Both the position numbers and the translations under genes were made by a program. Below, piece by piece: positions 22,872-30,183 of a DNA stretch of 32,878 nucleotides. Numbering within the stretch: position 1 is the first letter of the stretch; every line of letters begins with the position of its first letter. The notes beneath the pieces were generated by a model. That model was not told the DNA's origin. It was given only the letters and a program-made list of their open reading frames with translations, and did not search any database. Source of the DNA: Chitinophagaceae bacterium (GTDB lineage: Bacteria; Bacteroidota; Bacteroidia; Chitinophagales; Chitinophagaceae); NCBI GenBank assembly GCA_023251255.1, contig JAHEZD010000017.1, positions 45,138 through 78,015 on the forward strand, given 5' to 3'.

Positions 22872-24365
22872 CTATGCAAAATGTTTCAGCACCTCCTTCG
22901 CAACTACTTCACCACTTATCAAACTTGGCGGCACTCCTGGCCCTGGAACAGTTAACTGACCTGTATAAAAAAGGTTATTTACTTTTTTGCTTCGGCAGGC
23001 AGGTTTCAACATGCTGGTCTGCATTAAAGTATTGGCCAGCCCATAGGCATTCCCCTTGAATGCATTGTATTCATTTACAAAGTCGGTGGGCGCAAAGCTC
23101 TTCTTATACACAATAAAATCCCCAATGGGTTCACCCAAATGCTTTTCCATCCTTTCAATAATCATGGAAAAATAGCTAGCCCTTAATTCTTCGGTATCGT
23201 TCTCCAAGCCACTAGCTACCGGTATCAGCAGGAACAGGTTCTCACATCCCGCTGGAGCAACGTTACCATCAGTTACAGAAGTGGCACTTGCATAAAACAA
23301 GGGGTTGGTTGGCCATTGCTTGGTTCCATAAATTTCCTCGCCATGCACTTCAAATGAAGTATCAAAAAACAAGGAATGGTGCATAACGTTTTTCAGTCTT
23401 TTATTAAGTCCAACATAATAAATCAAACAACTTGGGGCCATCATCCTTGAATCCCAATAATCCTCGTCGTAGCTTCTGTATTGTTGGGGCAACAGTTTTG
23501 TTTCTATGTGATGGTAATCTGCACCAGCAATAATTACATCCGCATGAAAAAGATTTTCAGCCTGTGTTATTATATTGATTGTCCGTATGGTGGCAGCCCT
23601 ATCGTTTCCGACAACCACAATTTCCTCTGCATTTTCATTAAACCTGAAATCAACGCCCAGTTCAATGGCTAAATCAAACATGGCCTTCACCACACTGTAA
23701 AACCCACCTTCAGGATACCAGGTGCCCCCTTTAATAGCAGCATGGTTCATTAAACTGTAAAGGGCTGGTACCTTTTCAGGCAAGGCCCCTAAAAAAAGTA
23801 TGGGGAATTCCATTAGTTCCTTCAATTTTGGATGGCTAAAATACTTTGCCACATGTTTTTTCATGGAACTGAACACGTCTAACCTAAACAGGCCTTTTAC
23901 CAAATCCAGATCCAAGAACTCGGTCGGTGATTGTCCAGGCTTATGTACCAGTTTATCGATACCTATCTTGTATTTATAAGCTGCTTCTTCTAAAAATTTA
24001 TCCAGTTTTTTTCCGCTTCCTGCTTCAATTTTATCGAACAGCGCTTTAAGTTCATCATAACCAGCAGGAATGTCAATAGGGCCATCATCCCAATAAACAC
24101 GATAAGATGGGTCCAATCTCTTCAGTTCGTAATAGTCAGGAACCTTTTTGCCAAACTGGTTAAAATACCTTTCAAAAACATCGGGCATCCAGTACCAGCT
24201 TGGGCCCATATCAAAAGTGAAGCCATTGGCATTCATCTGCCTTGCACGTCCGCCAGGCTGGTTGTGCTTTTCTATTACTGTTACCTGCCAACCTGCTTTT
24301 GCCATAAAGGAGGCGGCAGAAAGGCCAGCAAAACCAGCGCCTATTATTACTACTTGCTTGCCCAT
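22872..24365 (-). CDS. crtI: Phytoene desaturase
   Basis: A 497-residue FAD enzyme that desaturates phytoene stepwise to lycopene at the membrane. The ATG at 24365 directly begins the nucleotide-binding fold (KQVVIIGAGFAGLSAASFMA, residues 3-22) with EKHNQPGGRAR and FDMGPSWYWMP after it. The C-terminal signature YTGQLTVPGPGVPPSLISG is the bacterial CrtI form. It is the first pigment enzyme after the ECF sigma gene, 45 bases downstream, consistent with one transcript. Whether it makes three or four desaturations cannot be read from sequence. The second desaturase in the cluster argues for a division of labour. Confidence 0.95.
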   Translation of the reverse strand: MGKQVVIIGAGFAGLSAASFMAKAGWQVTVIEKHNQPGGRARQMNANGFTFDMGPSWYWMPDVFERYFNQFGKKVPDYYELKRLDPSYRVYWDDGPIDIPAGYDELKALFDKIEAGSGKKLDKFLEEAAYKYKIGIDKLVHKPGQSPTEFLDLDLVKGLFRLDVFSSMKKHVAKYFSHPKLKELMEFPILFLGALPEKVPALYSLMNHAAIKGGTWYPEGGFYSVVKAMFDLAIELGVDFRFNENAEEIVVVGNDRAATIRTINIITQAENLFHADVIIAGADYHHIETKLLPQQYRSYDEDYWDSRMMAPSCLIYYVGLNKRLKNVMHHSLFFDTSFEVHGEEIYGTKQWPTNPLFYASATSVTDGNVAPAGCENLFLLIPVASGLENDTEELRASYFSMIIERMEKHLGEPIGDFIVYKKSFAPTDFVNEYNAFKGNAYGLANTLMQTSMLKPACRSKKVNNLFYTGQLTVPGPGVPPSLISGEVVAKEVLKHFA

Positions 24366-24410
24366 TACAATTGGTAAGTTAAAGGAGTTTCCAAGAATAT
24401 TTCAAAGGCA

Positions 24411-24917
24411 TCAATATCGTTCAATTTGGGCTTTTAGAAGTTTCCTCGCAAAGTGGATACGGCTTTTAATTGTTCCAAGTGGCTCCTTTACAATAGTAGC
24501 AATTTCATGGTATTTGTATCCGTCAAAATACAAAAGAAAAGGTGTCCTGAAAATATCCGGAAGTTCATAAATAGCAGTTTTGACTTCTTGAGCATTCAAG
24601 ATTGCAATGGCTTCATTGGCCACAGTTCCTTGATTGTGGTCCAATAGGAAATCATTGGGCGTGCTGTCAAAAAGAGTGTTCTGCTTGGCTTTACGGCGGT
24701 AGTTATTGATGAAGATGTTCCGCATGATTGTGTACAACCAAGCTTTTACATTGGTGCCTATACTGTACTTGTCCCTATTGGCAAGAGCTTTGCACAACGT
24801 TTCCTGCAAAAGGTCCTTGGCATCTTCAGTATCACGGGTAAGCGTAAATGCAAATGGTCTCAGGAATTCTGTGTTATTGAGCAATAACTCATTGAAATCG
24901 ATAGTTGGCATGGGCAT
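24411..24917 (-). CDS. ECF-type RNA polymerase sigma factor
   Basis: A 168-residue sigma factor with only regions 2 and 4. Region 2 is about residues 14-78 (DTEDAKDLLQETLCKALANR, then VKAWLYTIMRNIFINNYRRK). Region 4 is about 110-162 (IYELPDIFRTPFLLYFDGYK, then HEIATIVKEPLGTIKSRIHF). The first ATG at 24917 is used; a second ATG two codons later is equally possible. It precedes crtI by 45 bases on the same strand, so it probably drives or is co-expressed with the carotenoid genes, comparable in principle to light-regulated ECF control in other bacteria. No anti-sigma gene with a recognisable zinc or transmembrane form follows it. A separate winged-helix gene lies upstream. Confidence 0.9.
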   Translation of the reverse strand: MPMPTIDFNELLLNNTEFLRPFAFTLTRDTEDAKDLLQETLCKALANRDKYSIGTNVKAWLYTIMRNIFINNYRRKAKQNTLFDSTPNDFLLDHNQGTVANEAIAILNAQEVKTAIYELPDIFRTPFLLYFDGYKYHEIATIVKEPLGTIKSRIHFARKLLKAQIERY

Positions 24918-25118
24918 TTCTGTTTAACAATAACATGCTATAACCAAACAAAAATAATGGAGCCAATCTGTTTTTAGCTTAAAGGGTTCTATCACCTATG
25001 AAACAAAGAACCGTGGCAACCATCATTAAGTCCAATGTCCATTTAGTTTGTTATAGGGTACAAGAAGATGACGAGATTGTGAATGCCGCCAGTAATGCCA
25101 CAAATAGGCACCAAAAAG

Positions 25119-25409
25119 CTATTTACCTACCTGCAAGTATTCTTGCAGGGCCTTGACATAAGATTCAAAAGCCGCAATGCCTTTTGGTGTGATTTTGCAG
25201 GTGGTTAATGGGTAGTTGTCCTTAAACTGTTTGGTTACTTCCATATAGCCAACATCCTTCAATTTCTGTACCTGCACAGAAAGGTTGCCTGCAGTGGAGT
25301 TTGTTTTTTCTTTAATGAACGTAAAATCAGCTTCCTTCACACTAATGAGCAGGCTCATTACTGCCAATCGGAGTTGTGAATGCAATATGGGATCAAGTTC
25401 CTTGAACAT
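25119..25409 (-). CDS. Small winged-helix DNA-binding regulator
   Basis: A 96-residue single-domain regulator of the HTH_27/MarR-like type. MFKELDPILHSQLRLAVMSL opens helix 1. The recognition region is about residues 35-58 (EKTNSTAGNLSVQVQKLKDVGY), and the wing is EVTKQFKDNYPLTTCKITPK. The C-terminal helix (FESYVKALQEYLQ) probably dimerises. The ATG at 25409 shares its last base with the TGA of the upstream membrane protein gene (TGATG), so translation is coupled. It has no sensor domain, and its two membrane-protein partners may serve as sensor or regulated target. It could control its own operon or the sigma and carotenoid genes 200 bases downstream; neither is shown. Confidence 0.82.
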   Translation of the reverse strand: MFKELDPILHSQLRLAVMSLLISVKEADFTFIKEKTNSTAGNLSVQVQKLKDVGYMEVTKQFKDNYPLTTCKITPKGIAAFESYVKALQEYLQVGK

Positions 25410-26092
25410 CAGCAGGTTTTTCCTTTAAGGTAACGGGAGCGGAGTATCAAACCAGGAACCAACCAGTTCAGCACACCAGCAATCCCATTCATCAGGAAAT
25501 CATATTTGCTGGCAGTAAAGCAGGAAATGGTAAAGAGTATATAGCAAGCTATACCGCCAACAATCATTGGCCTGAACTTGCGTGCAATACCTGTTGTCAA
25601 TGTGGGAATACCATACAGCATAAGCAACAATGAACCTTGACTTGGTGCAAATGGGTAGAGGTGGCTTATTTCACCCGTTTGCAAATTTTTCATCATCATT
25701 TCCATCCCGTCCCCCCGCAAAAGGCTTTCTGTTTGCCCACCTATTACATTGAAGTAAAAAATCAAAGCGAAAATACTGAGCCCATATACCATCCATATAG
25801 CTCCCATAGCAGCTTCCATGTCCGTTTTTACAACACGCTGCCGCCTTTCCCTAATGGAAATGAATACCTGTGGGATAATGGCTATCAGTGCCAGTAACCA
25901 AACATCGAAGGAACCCGTGTTCCAGCCAAAATGCATCTTGAAGAAAGTGAACACTCCACAAAAACCAATGACGCTCCCCCACAAAATGGCGCTTGTACCA
26001 TTTTCATGAAAATGGCTGGCCTTGGCTTTTTGGATCATCTCCGTAATGAGCTGCAAGCTTTCCTGCTCCGTCAATTGTTTTTTCTCGCTCAT
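25409..26092 (-). CDS. Six-helix membrane protein, paralogue of its upstream neighbour
   Basis: A 227-residue protein of unknown function. The soluble N-terminus (about 1-33, with ESLQLITEMIQKAKA and HENGT) is followed by six predicted helices near residues 35-51, 64-80, 96-118, 153-170, 175-192 and 200-216. It ends in a basic tail, LRSRYLKGKTC. The N-terminal ESLxLIxxMIxKA..ENG pattern, the LYGIPT segment in helix 4 and the FRPMIVGGIACY segment in helix 5 recur in the gene just upstream. A loop of about 35 residues (QTESLLRGDGMEMMMKN and following) between helices 3 and 4 is the main difference. The start overlaps the upstream stop as ATGA, and the stop overlaps the downstream regulator start as TGATG. 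Confidence 0.75.
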   Translation of the reverse strand: MSEKKQLTEQESLQLITEMIQKAKASHFHENGTSAILWGSVIGFCGVFTFFKMHFGWNTGSFDVWLLALIAIIPQVFISIRERRQRVVKTDMEAAMGAIWMVYGLSIFALIFYFNVIGGQTESLLRGDGMEMMMKNLQTGEISHLYPFAPSQGSLLLMLYGIPTLTTGIARKFRPMIVGGIACYILFTISCFTASKYDFLMNGIAGVLNWLVPGLILRSRYLKGKTC

Positions 26093-26679
26093 ACAGTTTG
26101 AAGTTTATATTTTGAACGCAGCAAATACCCCGGTGTTATCCATGCTGATATTACGGCCAGGGCCAGGAGCAGCAACTGGTTATCATTGCTTACAAAGGCA
26201 GAAGCAATGGCCAATAGCCAACAGGCAATGCCACCAATCCTCAACGGTTTGAACCTTAATAAAACACCTGATAAAAACGTGGGCATACCATAGAGAACCA
26301 GGAACATGGGATAGGTCTTGTCCCATGAATTGTTCTTGCTCATTAGAAAGATCATAATGAACATCATTGTCACAAAAGCAATCCATACATAACCGCCAAT
26401 TTCATCGGTGTAGGTTCTTACGCGTTCCTTTTTTTTCTTCTTGCTCAGGAAAATAGCCTGATAAAGTACTGCAAGCCAGGTAATCATCCATACCATTCCC
26501 GGTTCCTTCAATACGTGTAATTTCAGGAAAATAAAATGGGTCAGGCTGCACACAAGAACTGTCCAGCCCCATAATAAATACAAATGACCGTTTTCATTGA
26601 AACGGTTCTGTGCCTTGTTGATCATGCTTTCAATCAAAGCAAGGCTCTCATTTGGATTGAATTCTTTTTCCTTTTCCAT
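26089..26679 (-). CDS. Six-helix membrane protein, first gene of a coupled trio
   Basis: A 196-residue protein of unknown function. The N-terminal soluble stretch (NESLALIESMINKAQNRFNE) is followed by helices near 32-52, 63-78, 95-113, 124-141, 147-163 and 168-186. Between helices 2 and 3 is a strongly basic loop (KKKKKERVR), so that loop should be cytoplasmic. LYGMPTFLSGVLLRFKPLRI and GGIACW match the paralogue downstream. It begins a three-gene unit in which each gene overlaps the next. The tight coupling of two similar membrane proteins with a small winged-helix protein suggests one functional module, perhaps a membrane sensor that holds or modifies the regulator. Confidence 0.75.
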   Translation of the reverse strand: MEKEKEFNPNESLALIESMINKAQNRFNENGHLYLLWGWTVLVCSLTHFIFLKLHVLKEPGMVWMITWLAVLYQAIFLSKKKKKERVRTYTDEIGGYVWIAFVTMMFIMIFLMSKNNSWDKTYPMFLVLYGMPTFLSGVLLRFKPLRIGGIACWLLAIASAFVSNDNQLLLLALAVISAWITPGYLLRSKYKLQTV

Positions 26680-26784
26680 GTTGCAGTTTTAAAAAGATGC
26701 TTTGGGGTACAAGTGTCGGAAGCAAGGTTTACAGGTACCAGAAGGTCTACGATTGTACCCTTGGCGGCTTTATACAAAAAGAAA

Positions 26785-26811
26785 GGTAAGAGATGAATTT
26801 CATCCCTTACC
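26785..26811 (-). terminator. Terminator after the secreted helical-repeat protein gene
   Basis: On the minus strand, 13-base arms (GGTAAGGGATGAA and TTCATCTCTTACC, one mismatch) are followed by TTTCTTTTTG. The hairpin starts ten bases after the stop codon of the gene at 26821-27453, and separates it from the membrane-protein trio. Confidence 0.8.
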
Positions 26812-26820
26812 CAATAAGTT

Positions 26821-27453
26821 TTATTTACAAGCTGCAACTATGGCTTCTGAGCTTTCCTTGCCCCAGTTAGGATGGATTTCACTTTTCGCTTTAAAGTTTG
26901 CGTACAAAGCCACCGCTTTTTCTGCCAAAGGTTTTGCAGCATCGCAACCACCACCAAATTGCGGAGGCGTGTTTTTCAGGTTGGTTGCTTGCAACATGTA
27001 AGGGCGTGGATTGGTAGGGTCTGCCTTCTTGGCCTCTTCCAGCAATTTGGATGCTTCTGCACCATTTTTCATGTAACGGCTCATGGGGTCAACAATCATC
27101 TTTGCAGTTTGTACCATGCTTTTAACCACAAGTATTTCACTGTTCCCTTTTTCCATTAACTCAGCCTTGGCAATAAGGTCATCTGCCTCATCAGCAACTT
27201 TGTCCCGGTCGCCCCCAATACCTTTCATGCTCATGGTTGCCTTAATCAAAGCTGCATAATAGTAAGGAAGCCATTCTGTTTTTTCGGCATCGGCAATCCT
27301 CTCAAATTTGGCTTCAACAGCTATCAAAGCATCATCGGCTTTTGCTTCCCCATATTCCTTCAATGTTTTGCCCATAGCTTCTGCAAATTTTGGACTTTGT
27401 GCTGATGCGCTTACTGCAATGAATGCGAATGCCGCAATAAATAACTTTTTCAT
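26821..27453 (-). CDS. Secreted helical-repeat (TPR-like) protein of unknown function
   Basis: A 210-residue protein from ATG 27453 (MKKLFIAAFAFIAVSASAQS), a clear signal peptide cut near residue 19-20. A longer frame upstream of this ATG translates a tandem repeat and is not coding. The mature protein is alpha-helical and alanine-rich, with TPR-like spacing: DALIAVEAKFERIADAEKTE, ALIKATMSMKG, ASKLLEEAKKADPTNPRPYM and AKPLAEKAVALYANFKAKSE. DPTNPRPYMLQA resembles the TPR consensus turn. Two cysteines are present, in GGGCDAA and the last-but-one residue. It follows the TonB-dependent receptor by about 135 bases and has its own terminator, so it is either co-transcribed with the receptor or a monocistron. 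No function is assigned. Confidence 0.8.
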   Translation of the reverse strand: MKKLFIAAFAFIAVSASAQSPKFAEAMGKTLKEYGEAKADDALIAVEAKFERIADAEKTEWLPYYYAALIKATMSMKGIGGDRDKVADEADDLIAKAELMEKGNSEILVVKSMVQTAKMIVDPMSRYMKNGAEASKLLEEAKKADPTNPRPYMLQATNLKNTPPQFGGGCDAAKPLAEKAVALYANFKAKSEIHPNWGKESSEAIVAACK

Positions 27454-27463
27454 GTTTCTGTTT

Positions 27464-27495
27464 TTTGTTGATTGGTTAATTTGTTGATTGGTTAA
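27464..27495. repeat. Perfect tandem 16-base repeat
   Basis: tttgttgattggttaa occurs twice in direct succession (27464-27479, 27480-27495), ending 11 bases after the end of the neighbouring gene's start codon. It lies in the 5' leader of the helical-repeat protein gene (minus strand), so it may affect translation or be a slippage-prone site. Confidence 0.7.
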
Positions 27496-27587
27496 CTGGT
27501 ATTTATGTGTTATTGTTGGTTTTCTATCTCTTTTCAACTTCTACATTTGCCCTATCCACCACTCACCCCTTCCGGTTTTTCCCTTGC

Positions 27588-29807
27588 CTATAAATTATTA
27601 TTGATGGCATCCTGGCTCCTATCAACACCCCAACTCAGGAAGCAGCCTAGAAAAAAGAACTGTGATGCAGCAGGGGTAATGGCCTGCTTGATGTTCCCAT
27701 TGTAATTATAATTGTAGCCGTACACTTGGCTCTGGTTCAGCACATTGGTAACACTTGCCACCAATACAATGAAGGTCTTGGCTTTTGGCTTACCGAGGTT
27801 GGGCAAGTAGTTCATGCTGAAACCAAGAGAGTTGAACGATTTAGTTTTACCTTCATCTTTGACATCGTACTTATTGCCGTTTTGAACCAAATAATAATAA
27901 GGCCTTCCAGTGGCATAGGAGTAGGTGAAGTTGAAACCCGTTTTCCATTCGGTCACAAAACGCTTGGTAACTAAACTTGCTGTGTGGTTAGCCGCAAAAT
28001 TGGGTATCATCTGCTTCGGATAGTTCAGGTAATCACGTTTTGTATCCAAGTAGGAATAGCTGATCCAATAATCAAGGTTCTTCACTGTTTTCTTGTCCCT
28101 CCAAAAAAGTTCGATGCCTTGGGCATAACCCGTTCCATCATTATTGTATGCAGGATAAGTTTTCACGAGGTCATGGTATTTTTTGTAAAAAGCTTCTACC
28201 CTGAAGGTATAGAACTGGTTTATTTTTTGGTAGTTGGCAATATAATGGGTGGCCCTGGTGTAGCCAAAATTGGTTGTTGCTATCAGTTGCGTATTCTCTG
28301 GCTTTTGGTAGAACTCACCGTATGCCAGGCTCATCTGTGCGTCCTTGCCGGTTTTATAGGCCAATGACAAGCGTGGGGCAATATTGGTCTTGTTGATAAG
28401 CGATGAATGTTCAAACCTGCCCCCAATCTTTGCAGCGAGCCCATTGGTGATGTAGATATCCGTTTCACCAAACAGTGCCTTGAAATGATCGATCAATAAA
28501 CTATTGTAAACATTGTACTTGCTCTTGTTGTAAGCATACCAGTATTCGCCACCAAAACGCACGGTGCTAATACCTTTCAGCCTTTTCTCAAGCACCACCT
28601 TTATCTGTGACAGGTCCTGCTTGCTGTTCAGCACAAAATTGGTGCTGTCTATATAGACCTTGCCTGTTGCAGTGTACTGGTTGTTCTGGTTCTGGATCTG
28701 CTGGTTCACATCATCCTTATTGGTGCTGTAGCTCAGGCCCAAATTGAATTTCCAACCTTTACCAAGGTTTTCCTTCCAGCTTACATTATTGTACCAGTTG
28801 GTATTGGTGTAACCAAAGGCATTCTTTAAATCGGCACTGTCTATATTGGGCCTCCTCAATCCTAAACGACCATAAGAAAAAGTAGTGTAGTACTTGATCA
28901 TGCCGCCCCTCTTTGTTTTGAAACGGAAATTGGCATCCCCGTTATGGAATTCGGGCATCTGGAAATAATCCGGTTTCTGCTTTACCACACCAAAGTAAAT
29001 AGCTAGGTTCGTATAACCGTAGTTAACGCCCCAAGATGATTTTTTGTTCTTGGCCAATTGCTGGTAACCTGCCCCTAGGAACACGGAAGAGATAGAAGCA
29101 GACGCCTGTGACCGGTCAGGCAGGTCAATGCTTTCCAAAATCAGGGCAGAAGAAAGGGCTTCACCATACAAAGCAGAATAGCCGCCCGTGCTGAACACAA
29201 TGCCCTTGAATAGAAACGGGGAGAAGCGGCCACGTGAAGCAAGGTCAGGAACACTTGTGCCATAAGGGTTGTTTACAAGGGTACCATCAATGAACTGCTT
29301 GGTTTCATAACCTGCCCCACCACGTACAAAAAGCCCTTCCTGTTCACCAACCTGCTGGGCACCGGGCAATGTTTTTACTGCTGCGGAAATATCGCCATTG
29401 GCACCCCCTGTTGTCACAATGTCCAATGAACTCAATACTGTGGCTGCACGTTTCTTGTCACCAGCTTCAAACGAGCCAGCAGTTACCGTTACTGCAGATA
29501 GTTCATTGATTTCTTCTTTCAGGGAAAAGTTGAGCGTGATTGGCTCACTGGCAATGGTAATTCTCTGTTCGATTGTTTTGTAATTGATGCTTCTTACTTC
29601 GATGATAAAATCACCTTTCTCCGTTGTCTTGAAGGAGAACTTTCCGGTGCTGTCGGTAGTGGCACCATCATAACTGCCTTTAAGGGTAAGGCTTGCGCCA
29701 ATAAGTGGCCTGTTCCTATTATCCTTCACCGTACCTGTTATTTTTACTTGGGCCATCGCTGCTAGGGCCAGCATTACAAATAGCCAAGGGAGAACCATTT
29801 TTTTCAT
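27588..29807 (-). CDS. TonB-dependent receptor with carboxypeptidase-regulatory N-domain
   Basis: A 739-residue outer-membrane receptor from ATG 29807 (MKKMVLPWLFVMLALAAMAQ), a signal peptide. A TTG eight codons upstream is discarded because it precedes the signal peptide. Residues about 22-105 form a carboxypeptidase-regulatory-like beta-sandwich (ITGTVKDNRNRPLIGASLTL, then DGATTDSTGKFSF). A plug domain (about 110-215) follows with GDISAAVKTLPGAQQV, LFVRGGAGYETKQFIDGTLV and FSTGGYSALYGEALSS. The barrel then fills the remainder. It imports an unknown ligand using TonB energy. No SusD-like lipoprotein is adjacent, so it is not a canonical SusCD pair. The promoter upstream is well matched and holds a palindrome. 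Confidence 0.92.
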   Translation of the reverse strand: MKKMVLPWLFVMLALAAMAQVKITGTVKDNRNRPLIGASLTLKGSYDGATTDSTGKFSFKTTEKGDFIIEVRSINYKTIEQRITIASEPITLNFSLKEEINELSAVTVTAGSFEAGDKKRAATVLSSLDIVTTGGANGDISAAVKTLPGAQQVGEQEGLFVRGGAGYETKQFIDGTLVNNPYGTSVPDLASRGRFSPFLFKGIVFSTGGYSALYGEALSSALILESIDLPDRSQASASISSVFLGAGYQQLAKNKKSSWGVNYGYTNLAIYFGVVKQKPDYFQMPEFHNGDANFRFKTKRGGMIKYYTTFSYGRLGLRRPNIDSADLKNAFGYTNTNWYNNVSWKENLGKGWKFNLGLSYSTNKDDVNQQIQNQNNQYTATGKVYIDSTNFVLNSKQDLSQIKVVLEKRLKGISTVRFGGEYWYAYNKSKYNVYNSLLIDHFKALFGETDIYITNGLAAKIGGRFEHSSLINKTNIAPRLSLAYKTGKDAQMSLAYGEFYQKPENTQLIATTNFGYTRATHYIANYQKINQFYTFRVEAFYKKYHDLVKTYPAYNNDGTGYAQGIELFWRDKKTVKNLDYWISYSYLDTKRDYLNYPKQMIPNFAANHTASLVTKRFVTEWKTGFNFTYSYATGRPYYYLVQNGNKYDVKDEGKTKSFNSLGFSMNYLPNLGKPKAKTFIVLVASVTNVLNQSQVYGYNYNYNGNIKQAITPAASQFFFLGCFLSWGVDRSQDAINNNL

Positions 29808-29828
29808 TTCCGTGTCGTTTTGATAAGG

Positions 29829-29859
29829 CAAACGTAAAGTAGTTTACTTTATAAACCAA
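29829..29859 (-). promoter_or_regulatory. Promoter of the TonB-dependent receptor gene with operator-like palindrome
   Basis: On the minus strand, TTG (29857-29859), a 20-base spacer and TACGTTTG (29829-29836) match the Bacteroidota promoter pattern TTG-N19/21-TAnnTTTG. Within the spacer lies TAAAGTA-gtt-TACTTTA, a perfect palindrome with 7-base arms at 29835-29851. A repressor bound there would block the promoter. No candidate regulator is adjacent. Confidence 0.7.
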
Positions 29860-30124
29860 ATATTTATTGGCCTTTCCCATAAAATCTGTTCAAGATGATT
29901 TATTCAAGGTGTACCCACAGCAGGTTGGTTTGCATGAGCAATGCAGTCTGTGCCCGCTGCGAAACTTGGATGGAACTACTAGGAAACTGGGATTGAAGTG
30001 GCTACTTCCACTCCCCTTATAACAACGGTAAGTTGCCATGATAATCGGGGATGCTTAACAATTGGCTTGATTTATTTTGCAGTCCTAATGCAACAAAATC
30101 CATTGGTATAAAATCAATTAGGCT
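29860..30124. other. Spacer between divergent receptor genes
   Basis: The two TonB-dependent receptor genes are divergent and separated by 317 bases (29808-30124). Apart from the minus-strand promoter at 29829-29859, no strong plus-strand promoter match, RNA structure or small gene is evident. A weak TATTTTG lies at about 30074, before the plus-strand gene. Confidence 0.4.
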
Positions 30125-30183
30125 ATGAACCGCAAATACATCATTCTACCATTTCTTTTATGGCTTGCATTTACTGTCTACGG
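30125..30183 (+). other. Signal-peptide coding segment out of frame with the downstream receptor
   Basis: ATG 30125 begins MNRKYIILPFLLWLAFTVYG, a typical signal peptide, which continues out of frame to a TGA at 30200. The receptor frame entering at GCA-CAG-GAA (30184) would give AQEGTVTG, a normal mature N-terminus. Adding one G to the run gggc at 30182-30184 joins them as ...FTVYGAQEGTVTG. This is best read as the true 5' end of the receptor gene, with one base missing. Confidence 0.7.

Noticed and set aside
24999-25157. A 52-codon plus-strand frame (MKQRTVATIIKSNVHLVCYR...)
   Set aside because: It overlaps the end of the winged-helix gene, has no family resemblance and no ribosome-binding site. 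Chance is more likely.
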